From: Prevotella scopos JCM 17725
GTDB lineage: Bacteria; Bacteroidota; Bacteroidia; Bacteroidales; Bacteroidaceae
Reading direction: 5' to 3'
Assembly (NCBI RefSeq): GCF_018127785.1
Contig: NZ_CP072390.1
Span: 496,001-560,000 of the forward strand
Length of the DNA stretch: 64,000 bases
Of the stretch, positions 45,654 through 55,224 are shown piece by piece (positions within the stretch are counted from its first letter, which is position 1; each line of letters begins with the position of its first letter). Below the pieces are notes generated by a model, which ran no database searches, was not told the DNA's origin, and saw only the letters and a program-made list of their open reading frames with translations. The translations under genes were made by a program, and so were the position numbers.

Positions 45654-46997
45654 ATGGAAAAGTCGAAGGAACTTATCTATGGTCTGAATGATCGTCCACC
45701 AATTCGTGAAACAATTTTTGCTGCTCTGCAGCATTTGTTGGCAATCTTTGTAGCCATTATCACACCGCCACTTATCATCAGTTCGGCATTGAAGTTTGAT
45801 TTGGATACGACTGGATTCCTTGTATCTATGTCTCTTTTCGTTTCAGGATTAGCAACTTTTATTCAGTGTCGTAAGTTTGGTCCGATTGGTGCTGGTCTGC
45901 TTTGTATTCAAGGAACATCTTTCTCGTTCATCAGTCCAATTATTGGTGCTGGTATGCTTGGTATGATTGATGGTAAGATGAACGTAGAGATGGGACTCAG
46001 CTACATCTTCGGTGCGTGTTTAGTTGCATCTGTTGTAGAGATGGTTGTTAGCCGCCTACTACCTTACACGCGTAAGATTATCACACCGCTCGTGTCTGGT
46101 ATCGTTGTTTCTCTCATCGGTATGTGTCTTATCAAGGCTGGTATCAACTCTTGTGGTGGTGGTCAGGCTGCCGTTGATGCTGGTACATTTGGTTCTATGC
46201 AGAACCTAGGACTTGCTTTACTCGTATTGGTTAGCATTATTTTCTTCAACCGTTCAAACAACCGCTTCCTACGTATGGGTTCCATTGTGTTGGGACTATT
46301 GATAGGTTGTGTAGCAGCTTATTCTCTCCATATGATTGACTTTTCAAGTCTCAAAGGTAGTGGTAGCCTTAATATTCCAGTTCCTTTCAAATATGGTTTG
46401 AACTTTGATTTGGGTACAATCATCGGTATCGGACTCATCTATCTCGTAACAGCTGTTGAGGCTTTTGGTGATATTACAGCCAATTCGCTCATCTCTGGTG
46501 AGCCAGTTGAAGGTCCTGTCTTCTTGAAGAGAGCGCAAGGCGGTGTCCTTGCTGATGGTTTCAACTCTTTCTTAGCTGCAGTTTTCAATAGTTTTCCAAA
46601 TTCCATTTTTGCTCAGAACAACGGAATGATACAGCTTACGGGTGTTGCCAGCCGTTATGTTGGTTATTTCATTGCAGGTGCTTTGGTTCTTTTAGGATTG
46701 TTCCCAGTAGTAGGTAAGGTGTTCTCACTTATCCCTGACCCTGTATTGGGTGGTGCAACATTGTTGATGTTCGGTACTGTTGCTGCTGCAGGTATTCGTA
46801 TCATTGCCTCTACAGAAATTACGCGTAAGGCAGTATTGGTGATGGCTATCAGTTTTGCAATGGGCTTGAGTGTAGAGTTGGTACCTGGTATTCTTGATAA
46901 GATGCCTGATATCATCAAGAACATTTTCTCAAGTGGTATCACTACAGGTGGTCTTACAGCAATACTTGCTAATGCTTTCATCCGTATTAAAGAGTAA
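45654..46997 (+). CDS. NCS2-family nucleobase (xanthine/uracil) permease
   Basis: A 447-residue membrane protein with about 12-14 helices of the nucleobase:cation symporter-2 family. Typical segments are GLLCIQGTSFSFISPI, GVASRYVGYFIAGAL and FGDITANSLISG-like transport motifs, and NGMIQLTGVASRYVG. Family members import xanthine, uric acid or uracil with protons. Position after xpt favours xanthine. It has no signal of truncation. Confidence 0.88.
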   Translation: MEKSKELIYGLNDRPPIRETIFAALQHLLAIFVAIITPPLIISSALKFDLDTTGFLVSMSLFVSGLATFIQCRKFGPIGAGLLCIQGTSFSFISPIIGAGMLGMIDGKMNVEMGLSYIFGACLVASVVEMVVSRLLPYTRKIITPLVSGIVVSLIGMCLIKAGINSCGGGQAAVDAGTFGSMQNLGLALLVLVSIIFFNRSNNRFLRMGSIVLGLLIGCVAAYSLHMIDFSSLKGSGSLNIPVPFKYGLNFDLGTIIGIGLIYLVTAVEAFGDITANSLISGEPVEGPVFLKRAQGGVLADGFNSFLAAVFNSFPNSIFAQNNGMIQLTGVASRYVGYFIAGALVLLGLFPVVGKVFSLIPDPVLGGATLLMFGTVAAAGIRIIASTEITRKAVLVMAISFAMGLSVELVPGILDKMPDIIKNIFSSGITTGGLTAILANAFIRIKE

Positions 46998-47107
46998 ACA
47001 TGAAAATACTGTGAGAAACCCAAATAGCAAAGAGGTTCTAAGTGAGTTCTTCAGAGTAAAAAGTATATTTTTAACCATCCTTTCGGTACATTCTCCTTTT
47101 AAATGTT

Positions 47108-47115
47108 TATCTTTG
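47108..47115 (+). promoter_or_regulatory. -7 box upstream of the 47199 gene
   Basis: TATCTTTG fits TAnnTTTG. The upstream -33 region is poor. Confidence 0.5.
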
Positions 47116-47198
47116 CAGAAGATAGAGGGGAATGTACCGAATACGTTTCTCCGTAAAATAGAAATTGATTCTTAACAGAATAGAGAAATAGAAAGACT

Positions 47199-47657
47199 AT
47201 GTCAAATCAGAATAAACAGCATAAATTCACCAAGTCTTTGACCTTTAGAATTCTTTGTGTACTGGCGATTCTCATCGTCTTGGGCTTAATTTATAATTTT
47301 ATTGTTGCAGCTGATGATACTCCTATGACTGAACAAGAGGAAGAAGAGGTACAGAAGCGGAATGCAGATGCAGACACAATTGATATTATCGGTGATTATC
47401 TATGGCCACAAATGAAGCCTTCAAAAGAGGATATGATGACTGATGAGGAGAAAGCAGCAGAGGCCGAGAAGGCTAAGGAGGGGAAAGATGGTACGGAAAA
47501 AGCAACTTCAGATAAGGTTCTATCAACCCAACATGAAGCTCCTGTCCCTGTCCCTGCCCCTGCTCCTGATATAGTACCTTCTTCAGATATCCCAGCAAAG
47601 CAGACATCTCCTTCTATTGATAAGATGGAGGCTCCAAAGATTGAAAAGATAGAATAA
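47199..47657 (+). CDS. Hypothetical single-helix protein with acidic, Pro-rich tail
   Basis: A 152-residue protein with an N-terminal basic stretch, one membrane helix (about 16-36, ILCVLAILIVLGLIYNFIVA) and a long acidic, Ala/Lys/Glu/Pro-rich tail that includes PVPVPAPAPD. I recognise no family. The tail resembles periplasmic spacer segments of TonB- or Tol-like proteins but lacks a terminal domain. It is probably the first gene of a small group with 47783 and 48343. Confidence 0.6.
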   Translation: MSNQNKQHKFTKSLTFRILCVLAILIVLGLIYNFIVAADDTPMTEQEEEEVQKRNADADTIDIIGDYLWPQMKPSKEDMMTDEEKAAEAEKAKEGKDGTEKATSDKVLSTQHEAPVPVPAPAPDIVPSSDIPAKQTSPSIDKMEAPKIEKIE

Positions 47658-47782
47658 AAAAGAATCTTCTGGACATTAAGAAATGGGTGATACAAGACTT
47701 CACAACAGAGAAATCAAGGCCTTAAAGGTGATGTGTAGGGAAGGTGAATGATATAACGACTTAAAAGAAAGTGAGGTATAAA

Positions 47783-48346
47783 ATGAAACGTTTAGTTTTA
47801 TTCCTTTTTGTAGCCATTCTAATGGTAGGTTGTGCTACAACTTATTATGACTCTGAGGGTAATCCTGTACCAAAAGAGAAGATGGAACAGTTACGCACGG
47901 CTGCTGTGAAAGCTCATTTGGCAGAGCATCGTTATCGTGTGTTTGTTGATCGTATGTACCCGATGCGTGGTCCAGCTGTCTATTTACAGAATGATTGGGG
48001 CTTAGAAGTGAGTGGTGATTCCGTTGGACTTTTCCTTCCTTATTTTGGTAGAGTTTATCAAATTCCTTACGGACGTGGAGGTGGTTTAACGTTTGTTGAA
48101 CCTCTAACAAGTTATAAGGAAGAACCAATGAAGGATGGTTGCCGTATCTTTATGACGACACGCAACGACTTTGAGAGCTATCAGATAGTTCTTGAAGTAT
48201 TTAATAATGCTACTGTTTCATTAGTGGTTAATCCCAGTGAAAAGGAGACGATTAGCTTTTCAGGTGTGATGGAGCTTAATGATGTTTTTACACCAAAGGG
48301 TCAAAAAGCAAGTAAGAGACACCAGACAACATTCATGAAATTATGA
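47783..48346 (+). CDS. DUF4251 family lipoprotein
   Basis: A 187-residue lipoprotein starting MKRLVLFLFVAILMVGC (lipobox with Cys17). The frame opens four codons earlier at a GTG (47771), but the ATG gives a clean signal peptide. The core GLFLPYFGRVYQIPYGRGGG and the DFESYQIVLEVFNNATVSL segment match DUF4251, a Bacteroidetes periplasmic or outer-membrane family of unknown function. Its stop overlaps the next start (ATGA), so the two proteins are made together. Confidence 0.78.
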   Translation: MKRLVLFLFVAILMVGCATTYYDSEGNPVPKEKMEQLRTAAVKAHLAEHRYRVFVDRMYPMRGPAVYLQNDWGLEVSGDSVGLFLPYFGRVYQIPYGRGGGLTFVEPLTSYKEEPMKDGCRIFMTTRNDFESYQIVLEVFNNATVSLVVNPSEKETISFSGVMELNDVFTPKGQKASKRHQTTFMKL

Positions 48347-49452
48347 TTAACCGACTTAATACTTTGTTCCTGTTACTGTTTGTAAGTCTTATGGCATTCG
48401 GACAGTCGGCAGGAACAATTGCATCTAAGGATGCTATGCTTTATGAGTCGTCTCGACATCTGTATGAGAAGGGGGATACGTTGACGATTATCTCAAAGGA
48501 TTTTGAATGGCCAAAAGGCTTGGATGGCTCTCTCCTATCAGAACTACAGCATTATCTTACAAGCTTTTTCTTTAACCAGTCTTCCGAAAGTTATGATACT
48601 GGTTGGAAGCAGTTTGAGTCTTCGTTAGGTAAAGAAGTGCGAACTATAAAGGATGATGCGGATGCTGAAAGGCGTTTTTATGATATGGGGTTACGATGTC
48701 TTTGGTTGGAGCCGGGAAGATACATTTCTTTTCTTGCCCGCTTGGAGGAGCGTAATGCAACAAGTGTCATTACCGCAAAGCATTCTTATTTTACCTTTGA
48801 CCTTATTAATAAGAAAGTCTTAACGCAGAATGATGTGTTTAATCAGACACGTATGTGGCAGGATCCTAACGTTCGCTATCAGTTCTATGAACTGTTAGAT
48901 TATACGGCAAATACGCATACTGAGGACTCTATAAATTGGGACCTTCTGCCCAATCAGTTTGCACTGATAGGACAGAATATACGTTTCGACCTTGGTGTTG
49001 ATAACGGTGGAGGAGTTTATTCAGAAGTAAGTAATGACATGGTAGATGTCCTTTTCTCTAAGAGCTTTAAGAAGTGGCAGAAACAGTCATTATCTTATGC
49101 AGGCACTAAGAAACTTCCTAATGAGGCTGTATATGTCTCCTTATCACCTGATTCTGTCTTCCCAGAAATATTGCCACAGTTTGATGGAAATTTAGTTGCG
49201 GCTTTTGGGCAGAATTTTTCCGATACAGGACTTAACCCGGCAACAACTCCTGTGGGGAGAATTTACGCCTCTTTTATTGTTGATACGGATGGTTCTTTGA
49301 AAGATATAGTCTTTCTAACGGTAAATAATATTGAGTTGAACCGCAGTGTTGCTGCTGCACTTCAATTATTAAGAGGTTGGAAACCTGCAATGCATAACGG
49401 TAAAGCTGTAGCTTATAGATATAACTTTCCCCTCATTTTACACTTCCAATAA
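48343..49452 (+). CDS. Exported protein with C-terminal TonB-like domain
   Basis: A 369-residue protein with a signal peptide (LNTLFLLLFVSLMAFGQS) and no transmembrane anchor. The middle (about 115-265) resembles DUF3298/RsiV-type domains (RYISFLARLEERNATSV, YFTFDLINKKVLTQNDVF). The last about 65 residues have the TonB C-terminal fold pattern (VGRIYASFIVDTDGSLKDI, then LRGWKPAMHNGKAVAYRYNF). TonB domains on exported proteins without the inner-membrane anchor occur in Bacteroidetes, but their role is not settled. It is coupled to the DUF4251 gene upstream. Confidence 0.68.
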   Translation: MINRLNTLFLLLFVSLMAFGQSAGTIASKDAMLYESSRHLYEKGDTLTIISKDFEWPKGLDGSLLSELQHYLTSFFFNQSSESYDTGWKQFESSLGKEVRTIKDDADAERRFYDMGLRCLWLEPGRYISFLARLEERNATSVITAKHSYFTFDLINKKVLTQNDVFNQTRMWQDPNVRYQFYELLDYTANTHTEDSINWDLLPNQFALIGQNIRFDLGVDNGGGVYSEVSNDMVDVLFSKSFKKWQKQSLSYAGTKKLPNEAVYVSLSPDSVFPEILPQFDGNLVAAFGQNFSDTGLNPATTPVGRIYASFIVDTDGSLKDIVFLTVNNIELNRSVAAALQLLRGWKPAMHNGKAVAYRYNFPLILHFQ

Positions 49453-49456
49453 GAGT

Positions 49457-49520
49457 CGTGCGGAGCCTTAGCACGTGTGGTGCGGGTGGTAAGCACCAAT
49501 GGTGCGGAGGCTTCGCACCA
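49457..49520. repeat. Dispersed GGTGCGGAGG palindromic repeat, copy
   Basis: Units GTGCGGAGCCTTAGCAC, GTGGTGCGGG, AAGCACCAATGGTGCGGAGG and CTTCGCACCA follow each other just after the stop at 49452. They match the units at 13971-14042 and 63782-63859. Confidence 0.75.
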
Positions 49521-49678
49521 AACAAATAGATGTAGATGTGATTGTCGGTAAAGAGTTGGCTCAGAGTCGATTAATGCTTATTTATTGCTTTTTTCGAAGG
49601 TGAATGAAACACGAAAGCATTTGTTTTGTTTCACCAAAGAGAGGAGACGGAAAGTTGATAGGTTGTACTTATCTTCTT

Positions 49679-50164
49679 TTAGGGTATGCTTGTATGCCTT
49701 TCGTCCTTCTCTTTTTCAGCCTGATATAGGAAGTCGTAAATAATTTCTGTAACCCTTTCTTGCCCTTCGTTAGTAAGTGCTGGAAGGGTGAAGATTCTTC
49801 CCTTTGTTGTATAAATTATCTGAACGATGAAAGGAACGAAGTAATAATTGTAGTCGTTTATCCCTTCTATTTCATCAGCAGTTACTTCTGTATATTTGCA
49901 ACGTAGACAATCGTAGAAACAAATATGGTCACCTTTGATGGATAGATAGTCTTTTTCCCATAGTTTTTGGCAGGCAACAAAAAGTTTGAAAAGCCAAAAC
50001 GAAACAGTATGAAGTATGATTAAGAGTGCGAAAATGAGCATGAAAGGATGGGCAGCGTCTACACCTTTGTGCCCAAAGAAAAACCATATAAAAAAGAAGA
50101 CGGGAATGGATGTGAATAACGCATCTAAGAGTAATAAGCCACTATATTTGTATTTGATAACCAT
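49679..50164 (-). CDS. Hypothetical two-helix membrane protein
   Basis: A 161-residue protein with two membrane helices (about 9-30 and 42-65) and a soluble C-terminal part that starts KLWEKDYLSIKGDHICFYD and ends in a charged tail. The soluble part looks like a bacterial PH-like domain (short beta strands, a final helix), but this is weak. It lies 1 base after the MBOAT gene on the same strand, so it may belong to that operon. Function unknown. Confidence 0.55.
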   Translation of the reverse strand: MVIKYKYSGLLLLDALFTSIPVFFFIWFFFGHKGVDAAHPFMLIFALLIILHTVSFWLFKLFVACQKLWEKDYLSIKGDHICFYDCLRCKYTEVTADEIEGINDYNYYFVPFIVQIIYTTKGRIFTLPALTNEGQERVTEIIYDFLYQAEKEKDERHTSIP

Positions 50165-50165
50165 C

Positions 50166-51647
50166 TTAGAATTGTGTGTAAATAAAAGGTTGGATACTAT
50201 GATGACTAAGATTAATAACTAACTGCATAATAACAGCAAAGATACATAGCTTAACAAGCCATGAAGAATGGATAAACTTACTTTTCAGCCAGTTATAGTC
50301 AGTCTCTCGAATACTATGAAGTTCTAAACTTATCATCACAACGGCAAGCCATAGTGGGTATTCCATTAGGAAGGTGTAGGCATCTGCGAGGCTGATAGTA
50401 TGTAGGATGTTGTCTATTAACGTTGTAGCAGTTGTCATATCCGCTGCACGGAAGAATATCCATGCAAGGGAAACATAGCCAAACGTAATAAACCAGCTGA
50501 TACCTTTTGTATATTTATTGTCTGGTATCTTATCCAATCCATTGTTTCGGCAAAACTTATGAATGACCAGTCCGATACCATGAAGTACACCCCATACGAT
50601 GAACATCCATGATGCACCATGCCACAGACCTGCCACTATCATTGCTAAGAAACTATTGAGATAGGTGCGAAGTTCGCCTTTTCTGTTTCCTCCCAATGGG
50701 ATATAAAGATAGTCACGGAACCATGTGGAGAGAGCTATATGCCAACGATGCCAAAACTCTGTGAGGTTCAGACTCTGATAAGGGAATCTGAAATTGTCTT
50801 TTAGCTCATATCCCATCAGGGCGGCAACACCAATAGCAAGGTCGCTGTAACCCGAAAAATCGAAATAGATTTGAACTGAAAAGCCCAATACGCCCATCAA
50901 ATTACCAAAGCCACTTTGGCTTGCAGGTGCATCAAAAACGATGTTATTGTATTGTGCAATATAGTCGGCGATGAGTGCCTTCTTTATCAGTCCGCAGATA
51001 ATCAGCCATAAACCTTTATACACAAGGCTCTCATTGACATTATTTTTTTGCGTCTGAACTTGTGGAAGCAAGACCTCAGCACGAGTGATTGGGCCAGCGA
51101 TGAGGAGTGGGAAGAAGGTAAGATAGAAAGTGTAATCTATCAGTTCTGCAGTCTTGGGATAACGTTTATTATAGATATCTACCGTATAGCTGATAGCTTG
51201 GAAAGTAAAGAAAGAGATGCCAACAGGCAGTAACATCTTCTCTGGTGAGAAGTTGGTGCGTAGCAGCTCGTGGAATATCTCAAGTGTGAAGTTGGTGTAT
51301 TTGTAGTAGAGTAGGGGTAGTAACTCTGTTAGAATGACAATCGCCAGTCCTATCTTCCGTATCTTTCCACGCTTCAATCGCATCATAAAGCGGGTGAGAT
51401 ACCACGAACTAATGGTAATAATTGGCAATAGCCACATCAGTGTACCATTCGCTTTAAAAGCAAAGAAAAGACTGAAAGCAATGACGTAAACCTTTGTCCA
51501 CGTCTGACGATAGCAGTTCAATCCGATGTAGATAGCAAAGAAAAGAAGGAAGGATGCCATAAATGGAAAGGTACACAATGACCAGTCCTTGTCCGGTGAA
51601 GACAAGAATTCGAATAAGGCGGTCGTTAACTGTGTTATATTTGCCAT
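50166..51647 (-). CDS. MBOAT family O-acyltransferase (AlgI-like)
   Basis: A 493-residue integral membrane acyltransferase with about 11-12 helices. Family motifs are FFPLLIAGPITR, FSGYSDLAIGVA, EFWHRWHIALSTWFRDYLYI and GLWHGASWMFIVWG with the catalytic His. MBOAT proteins of the AlgI/DltB group pass acetyl or acyl groups across the membrane for polysaccharide or teichoic-like polymer modification. The SGNH-hydrolase gene just upstream on the same strand is the usual partner, so surface O-acetylation is likely. The polymer is unknown. Confidence 0.88.
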   Translation of the reverse strand: MANITQLTTALFEFLSSPDKDWSLCTFPFMASFLLFFAIYIGLNCYRQTWTKVYVIAFSLFFAFKANGTLMWLLPIITISSWYLTRFMMRLKRGKIRKIGLAIVILTELLPLLYYKYTNFTLEIFHELLRTNFSPEKMLLPVGISFFTFQAISYTVDIYNKRYPKTAELIDYTFYLTFFPLLIAGPITRAEVLLPQVQTQKNNVNESLVYKGLWLIICGLIKKALIADYIAQYNNIVFDAPASQSGFGNLMGVLGFSVQIYFDFSGYSDLAIGVAALMGYELKDNFRFPYQSLNLTEFWHRWHIALSTWFRDYLYIPLGGNRKGELRTYLNSFLAMIVAGLWHGASWMFIVWGVLHGIGLVIHKFCRNNGLDKIPDNKYTKGISWFITFGYVSLAWIFFRAADMTTATTLIDNILHTISLADAYTFLMEYPLWLAVVMISLELHSIRETDYNWLKSKFIHSSWLVKLCIFAVIMQLVINLSHHSIQPFIYTQF

Positions 51648-51678
51648 TTATCTATCGTTTTGTATAGACTAATCCTAA

Positions 51679-52431
51679 TTAATAGCCTTCAAAAGAAGGT
51701 TGCAAAAGCTTTGTATTGGTGGCCTTGTGATGGGCTTTTGGCTTGTTGAGTTGTAGTGGATTAGCACACTCTTTACTCCTTATAAACTTAGCTGCAGTGT
51801 CCATCCAGTAAGCTGCTGCAGCCCATGTTGGATGATAGTGGTCGCTACCACGTTTGAGTTTGAGGTTTCGACTATCAAAGAAGTGTCCTTTACCAACAGT
51901 CTCCTTAATGACATCATTGATACCTGTATCGCCATTCCAATTAGAAGGACTTATCCATACGAAAGGAATATTACCTATTTTCTTTACTAATTGTTGTACA
52001 TATTGCGTACGATTGGCAAGGTCGTTGATAAATAGCTCATTACTGCCAAGGCAGATGAGTATGTATGTTGGCTTATATTCAGCAATGAAGTGTTCTAAGG
52101 TTTGGGTGGTTCCCCAACGCTCAGTAGAAGAACTATACCAGATAACGGTATATAGTTTGTGTCCGTTTTCGCCTGCATAATCACCCAACCTACGTGAAAG
52201 CCCTTCCACCATTGAGTCTCCAATGAAAAGGATTGTTTGGTTACGATGTACCTTTTTAGCGGTATGCTTTGTTTGTTTTGTTTTCTCAATAAGCGGTCGG
52301 CTTAGGTTGACAAGCGTTATCTTGCGGATAGTATAGCTGCCCATTGTTATCTCGGTTGGGATAACAGCATAGACAATAATGGCTGCCATGACAGCAGCCA
52401 TCAAGAGTAGTGTCTTTATCTGGGCGTGCAT
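51679..52431 (-). CDS. SGNH/GDSL hydrolase-like protein, MBOAT partner
   Basis: A 250-residue protein with one N-terminal membrane helix (about 8-24) and an SGNH domain. FIGDSMVEG carries the nucleophile Ser, CLGSNELF the Gly-Asn block, and SDHYHPTW the Asp-His pair. Such proteins take the acyl group from an MBOAT partner and place it on an extracytoplasmic polymer. It lies 31 bases upstream of the MBOAT gene on the same strand. Confidence 0.82.
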   Translation of the reverse strand: MHAQIKTLLLMAAVMAAIIVYAVIPTEITMGSYTIRKITLVNLSRPLIEKTKQTKHTAKKVHRNQTILFIGDSMVEGLSRRLGDYAGENGHKLYTVIWYSSSTERWGTTQTLEHFIAEYKPTYILICLGSNELFINDLANRTQYVQQLVKKIGNIPFVWISPSNWNGDTGINDVIKETVGKGHFFDSRNLKLKRGSDHYHPTWAAAAYWMDTAAKFIRSKECANPLQLNKPKAHHKATNTKLLQPSFEGY

Positions 52432-52440
52432 ACGATTGTC

Positions 52441-53190
52441 TTATTTCAAGATAATTTCCACAGGACAGTGGTCGCTTCCCATAATCTCTGTATGAATCTT
52501 AGCATCTTCGAGGCGGTCTTTGAGACGTTCTGAGATGAGGAAATAGTCGATACGCCACCCCGTATTCTTCTCTCTTGCACGGAAACGATATGACCACCAA
52601 GAATAAGTAACCTGCTCTGGATAAAGGGTACGGAAGGTGTCGATGAAGCCATTGTTTAGTAATTGGGTCATCTTCTCACGCTCTTCATCAGTGAAGCCAG
52701 CATTCTTGTGGTTTGTCTTTGGGTTCTTGAGGTCTATCTCCTGATGGGCAACATTCATATCACCACATACGATAACAGGCTTTTTCTCATCGAGTTTGTG
52801 GAGATAGGCTTGGAAGTCATCTTCCCACTTCATACGATACTCTAATCGACGAAGCCCATCCTGTGAGTTCGGTGTATAAACAGTTACGAGGTAGAAGTCT
52901 TCCATCTCGAGTGTAATTACACGTCCCTCATGGTCGTGCTCATCAATATCAATACCATAAGTCACGCTCAATGGCTTATGCTTTGTGTATATTGCCGTAC
53001 CAGAATAGCCCTTCTTGTCTGCGTAATTCCAATAAGACTCATATCCAGGAAAACTGATATCGAGCTGTCCTGCTTGCATCTTTGTCTCTTGTAGGCAGAA
53101 GAAATCAGCATCTAAGTCCTTGAATTGCTGTTCAAATTCCTTTCCTACACAGGCGCGAAGCCCGTTTACATTCCATGAAATAAACTTCAT
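52441..53190 (-). CDS. xth: Exodeoxyribonuclease III
   Basis: A 249-residue AP endonuclease/3'-exonuclease of the ExoIII family. Motifs are SWNVNGLRA, FCLQETKMQ, CGDMNVAHQEIDL and the final GSDHCPVEI with catalytic Asp-His. It repairs abasic sites and blocked 3' ends. It lies between the SGNH gene and the DUF4840 gene on the same strand, 1 base after the DUF4840 gene. Confidence 0.94.
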   Translation of the reverse strand: MKFISWNVNGLRACVGKEFEQQFKDLDADFFCLQETKMQAGQLDISFPGYESYWNYADKKGYSGTAIYTKHKPLSVTYGIDIDEHDHEGRVITLEMEDFYLVTVYTPNSQDGLRRLEYRMKWEDDFQAYLHKLDEKKPVIVCGDMNVAHQEIDLKNPKTNHKNAGFTDEEREKMTQLLNNGFIDTFRTLYPEQVTYSWWSYRFRAREKNTGWRIDYFLISERLKDRLEDAKIHTEIMGSDHCPVEIILK

Positions 53191-53191
53191 T

Positions 53192-53836
53192 CTATTTCTT
53201 CTTTTCTAATGTACTTATTTCAAATTCAACAGGGTGGGTAAATTTTGTTTGGTCCTTATATTCAGAGTGTCCTTGGCGTTCTATAACCCTGCTCAGCTTG
53301 TTGATGATAAAAGTCATTGTAAGGCTGGACGTCTTTGCGTCATAGTGTGCCCTGAGGACATCCGTCTTCATGTGTCCGATTATGTTATAAGTACCATAAT
53401 CGTTTTTGATGGTTGTTTTGATTATCGGGAGTGCATAGAAATCTGCAGGATTCTTTGTTTTGGGGTCACCTAAGAGTCGGAAAGAAAGAGAGGCTGTTGG
53501 AGCTGCTTTTAACGCTGAACGAAGTCTGATAGCTTCTTCATTGTTGTCTAACTCAGAAATTCCAAAAGCGAGTGCTTCGTAAGGAAAATCTTTGCAAACT
53601 ACTTGTCCGTTCTTGTCGATTGTCAAATTTGAATAGGCAAAAAGACCTCCATTCTTTCCGCTGGCATGAATAAGCGCTTTGTACTCGCCGGAAATGATGT
53701 TTAAGATCTTTGTTTGTTCTTCAATGAACTTTTCGGTTGATAGTTCTTTATCTCCGTTATCGTCTTTTGAGCAGCTTGTGAGGCATAAGGTGATGGTGCA
53801 TAGTGCCATAGCTGCAAGTGTCATAATCTTTTTCAT
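53192..53836 (-). CDS. DUF4840 family lipoprotein (copy 1)
   Basis: A 214-residue lipoprotein with lipobox LCLTSC and the typical acidic KDDNGDKE stretch after it. The core IISGEYKALIHASGKNGGLF, VVCKDFPYEAL and IIGHMKTDVLRAHYD fit DUF4840. Members are short Bacteroidetes outer-surface lipoproteins without assigned function. A second, diverged copy is directly upstream at 53913-54530. Confidence 0.78.
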   Translation of the reverse strand: MKKIMTLAAMALCTITLCLTSCSKDDNGDKELSTEKFIEEQTKILNIISGEYKALIHASGKNGGLFAYSNLTIDKNGQVVCKDFPYEALAFGISELDNNEEAIRLRSALKAAPTASLSFRLLGDPKTKNPADFYALPIIKTTIKNDYGTYNIIGHMKTDVLRAHYDAKTSSLTMTFIINKLSRVIERQGHSEYKDQTKFTHPVEFEISTLEKKK

Positions 53837-53912
53837 ATACTTTTGTTTTAATGTTTTTATCTTATAGTAAAGGTAGACTACTCGTCTTATATCCCATGAA
53901 ATAAATTTTCAT

Positions 53913-54530
53913 TTACATCTTATATCCTTCCAGATAGAAGCTAACAGGTGTATCAAAATCCTCTTGTATAATTGCAGTTGCATGTGCCTTTTTTATTTTC
54001 ACCAGTTTATATATAGTGAATTGCATTTGCATTTCAGAGTTGTTCATTGTATAACTACTGTTAAACTGCTTATTGTTAAAGGAAACGGCACCTGTTAATT
54101 CATAAGTTTCGTTGGCTGTTGTAATATCAAACTTGAAGTTAGATGATAAGTTGAAAAACACCTTATTGTCTTGTGGTTGTACTGTCGTAATATACAATTT
54201 CAGCGGTCTTTGCTTCTCGTTAACGAGGGTAGTATATAGCGAAGATGCAGACTTCTTTGACACTCCATCTGCCAACAATTGGTATGGGAAGTTGTTGACT
54301 GTAATGGTAGAGTTCTTATCTACAGTCCAATTGATTCCCTGCCAGTTTGTTGTTGTTGTCCCATAAGTAGCAGCCAAGTTACCTTTATAGTTTCCAACAA
54401 TGTTGTTGAGCGCCTGTATAGCATTTTTCTCAGCATCTGTCATGTCGTTGTCTTTTGAGCAATTTGCAGTAAACAATGCTATTACAAGTGCGCAGGCTAC
54501 AACTACAGTGGTATTTATTTTTCTTTTCAT
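53913..54530 (-). CDS. DUF4840 family lipoprotein (copy 2)
   Basis: A 205-residue lipoprotein with lipobox LFTANC, then SKDNDM. The core IVGNYKGNLAATYGTTTTNW, ITVNNFPYQLLADGV and YELTGAVSFNNKQFNSSY aligns in order with the downstream copy, so they arose by tandem duplication and diverged. It lies 33 bases after folE on the same strand. Function unknown. Confidence 0.78.
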   Translation of the reverse strand: MKRKINTTVVVACALVIALFTANCSKDNDMTDAEKNAIQALNNIVGNYKGNLAATYGTTTTNWQGINWTVDKNSTITVNNFPYQLLADGVSKKSASSLYTTLVNEKQRPLKLYITTVQPQDNKVFFNLSSNFKFDITTANETYELTGAVSFNNKQFNSSYTMNNSEMQMQFTIYKLVKIKKAHATAIIQEDFDTPVSFYLEGYKM

Positions 54531-54563
54531 TTTTGAATCTTTGAGTTTATCTTAGTGTTTAAA

Positions 54564-55157
54564 TTAGATTCTCTTAGTCTCTCCACGCAGCAAGTCCATG
54601 AACTCATTGCGGGTCTTACTTGATTCAAATACACCGCTATAAGCACTTGTTGTGGTGATAGAATTCTGCTTTTCCACACCACGCATTTGCATACACATGT
54701 GCTTTGCTTCGATGACAACCATTACTCCTTGTGGCTTCAGTGTGTCATTGATGCACTGCATTACCTGCTCTGTTAAGCGTTCTTGTACCTGCAGACGATG
54801 TGAGAAGATATCCACAACACGTGCAATCTTGCTCAATCCTGTTATATATCCGTTTGGGATATAGGCTACATGAACCTTACCATAGAACGGAAGAATGTGG
54901 TGTTCACACATGGAGAAGAAGTCAATATCTTTCACAATAACCATCTGGTTGTACTTCTCTTCAAACAAAGCATCTGTCAATACCTTATGTGGGTCTTGTG
55001 TATAACCACGTGTAAGTACCTGCATAGCCTTTGCAACACGCATAGGTGTTTTCTGCAAACCTTCTCTTTCAGGGTCTTCTCCTAAGAGTGTAAGCACCTG
55101 TTTGTAGTGTGATGCAAGTTCGTCTAATCCTTCACGGAATGGTATTTCTGGCGTCAT
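54564..55157 (-). CDS. folE: GTP cyclohydrolase I
   Basis: A 197-residue enzyme that opens GTP to dihydroneopterin triphosphate, the first step of tetrahydrofolate synthesis. Motifs are [19 protein letters not shown] (zinc Cys and His), [23 protein letters not shown] and [12 protein letters not shown] (third zinc Cys). It is of normal length. In this genome it follows the SPOR and tpiA genes, a gene order often kept in Bacteroidetes. Confidence 0.95.
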   Translation of the reverse strand: MTPEIPFREGLDELASHYKQVLTLLGEDPEREGLQKTPMRVAKAMQVLTRGYTQDPHKVLTDALFEEKYNQMVIVKDIDFFSMCEHHILPFYGKVHVAYIPNGYITGLSKIARVVDIFSHRLQVQERLTEQVMQCINDTLKPQGVMVVIEAKHMCMQMRGVEKQNSITTTSAYSGVFESSKTRNEFMDLLRGETKRI

Positions 55158-55224
55158 ATTATTTTGATTTCTGATTAATTGTATTTGTTAGGGTTCTCTT
55201 TATGATAATAAGGTGGAATAATCC

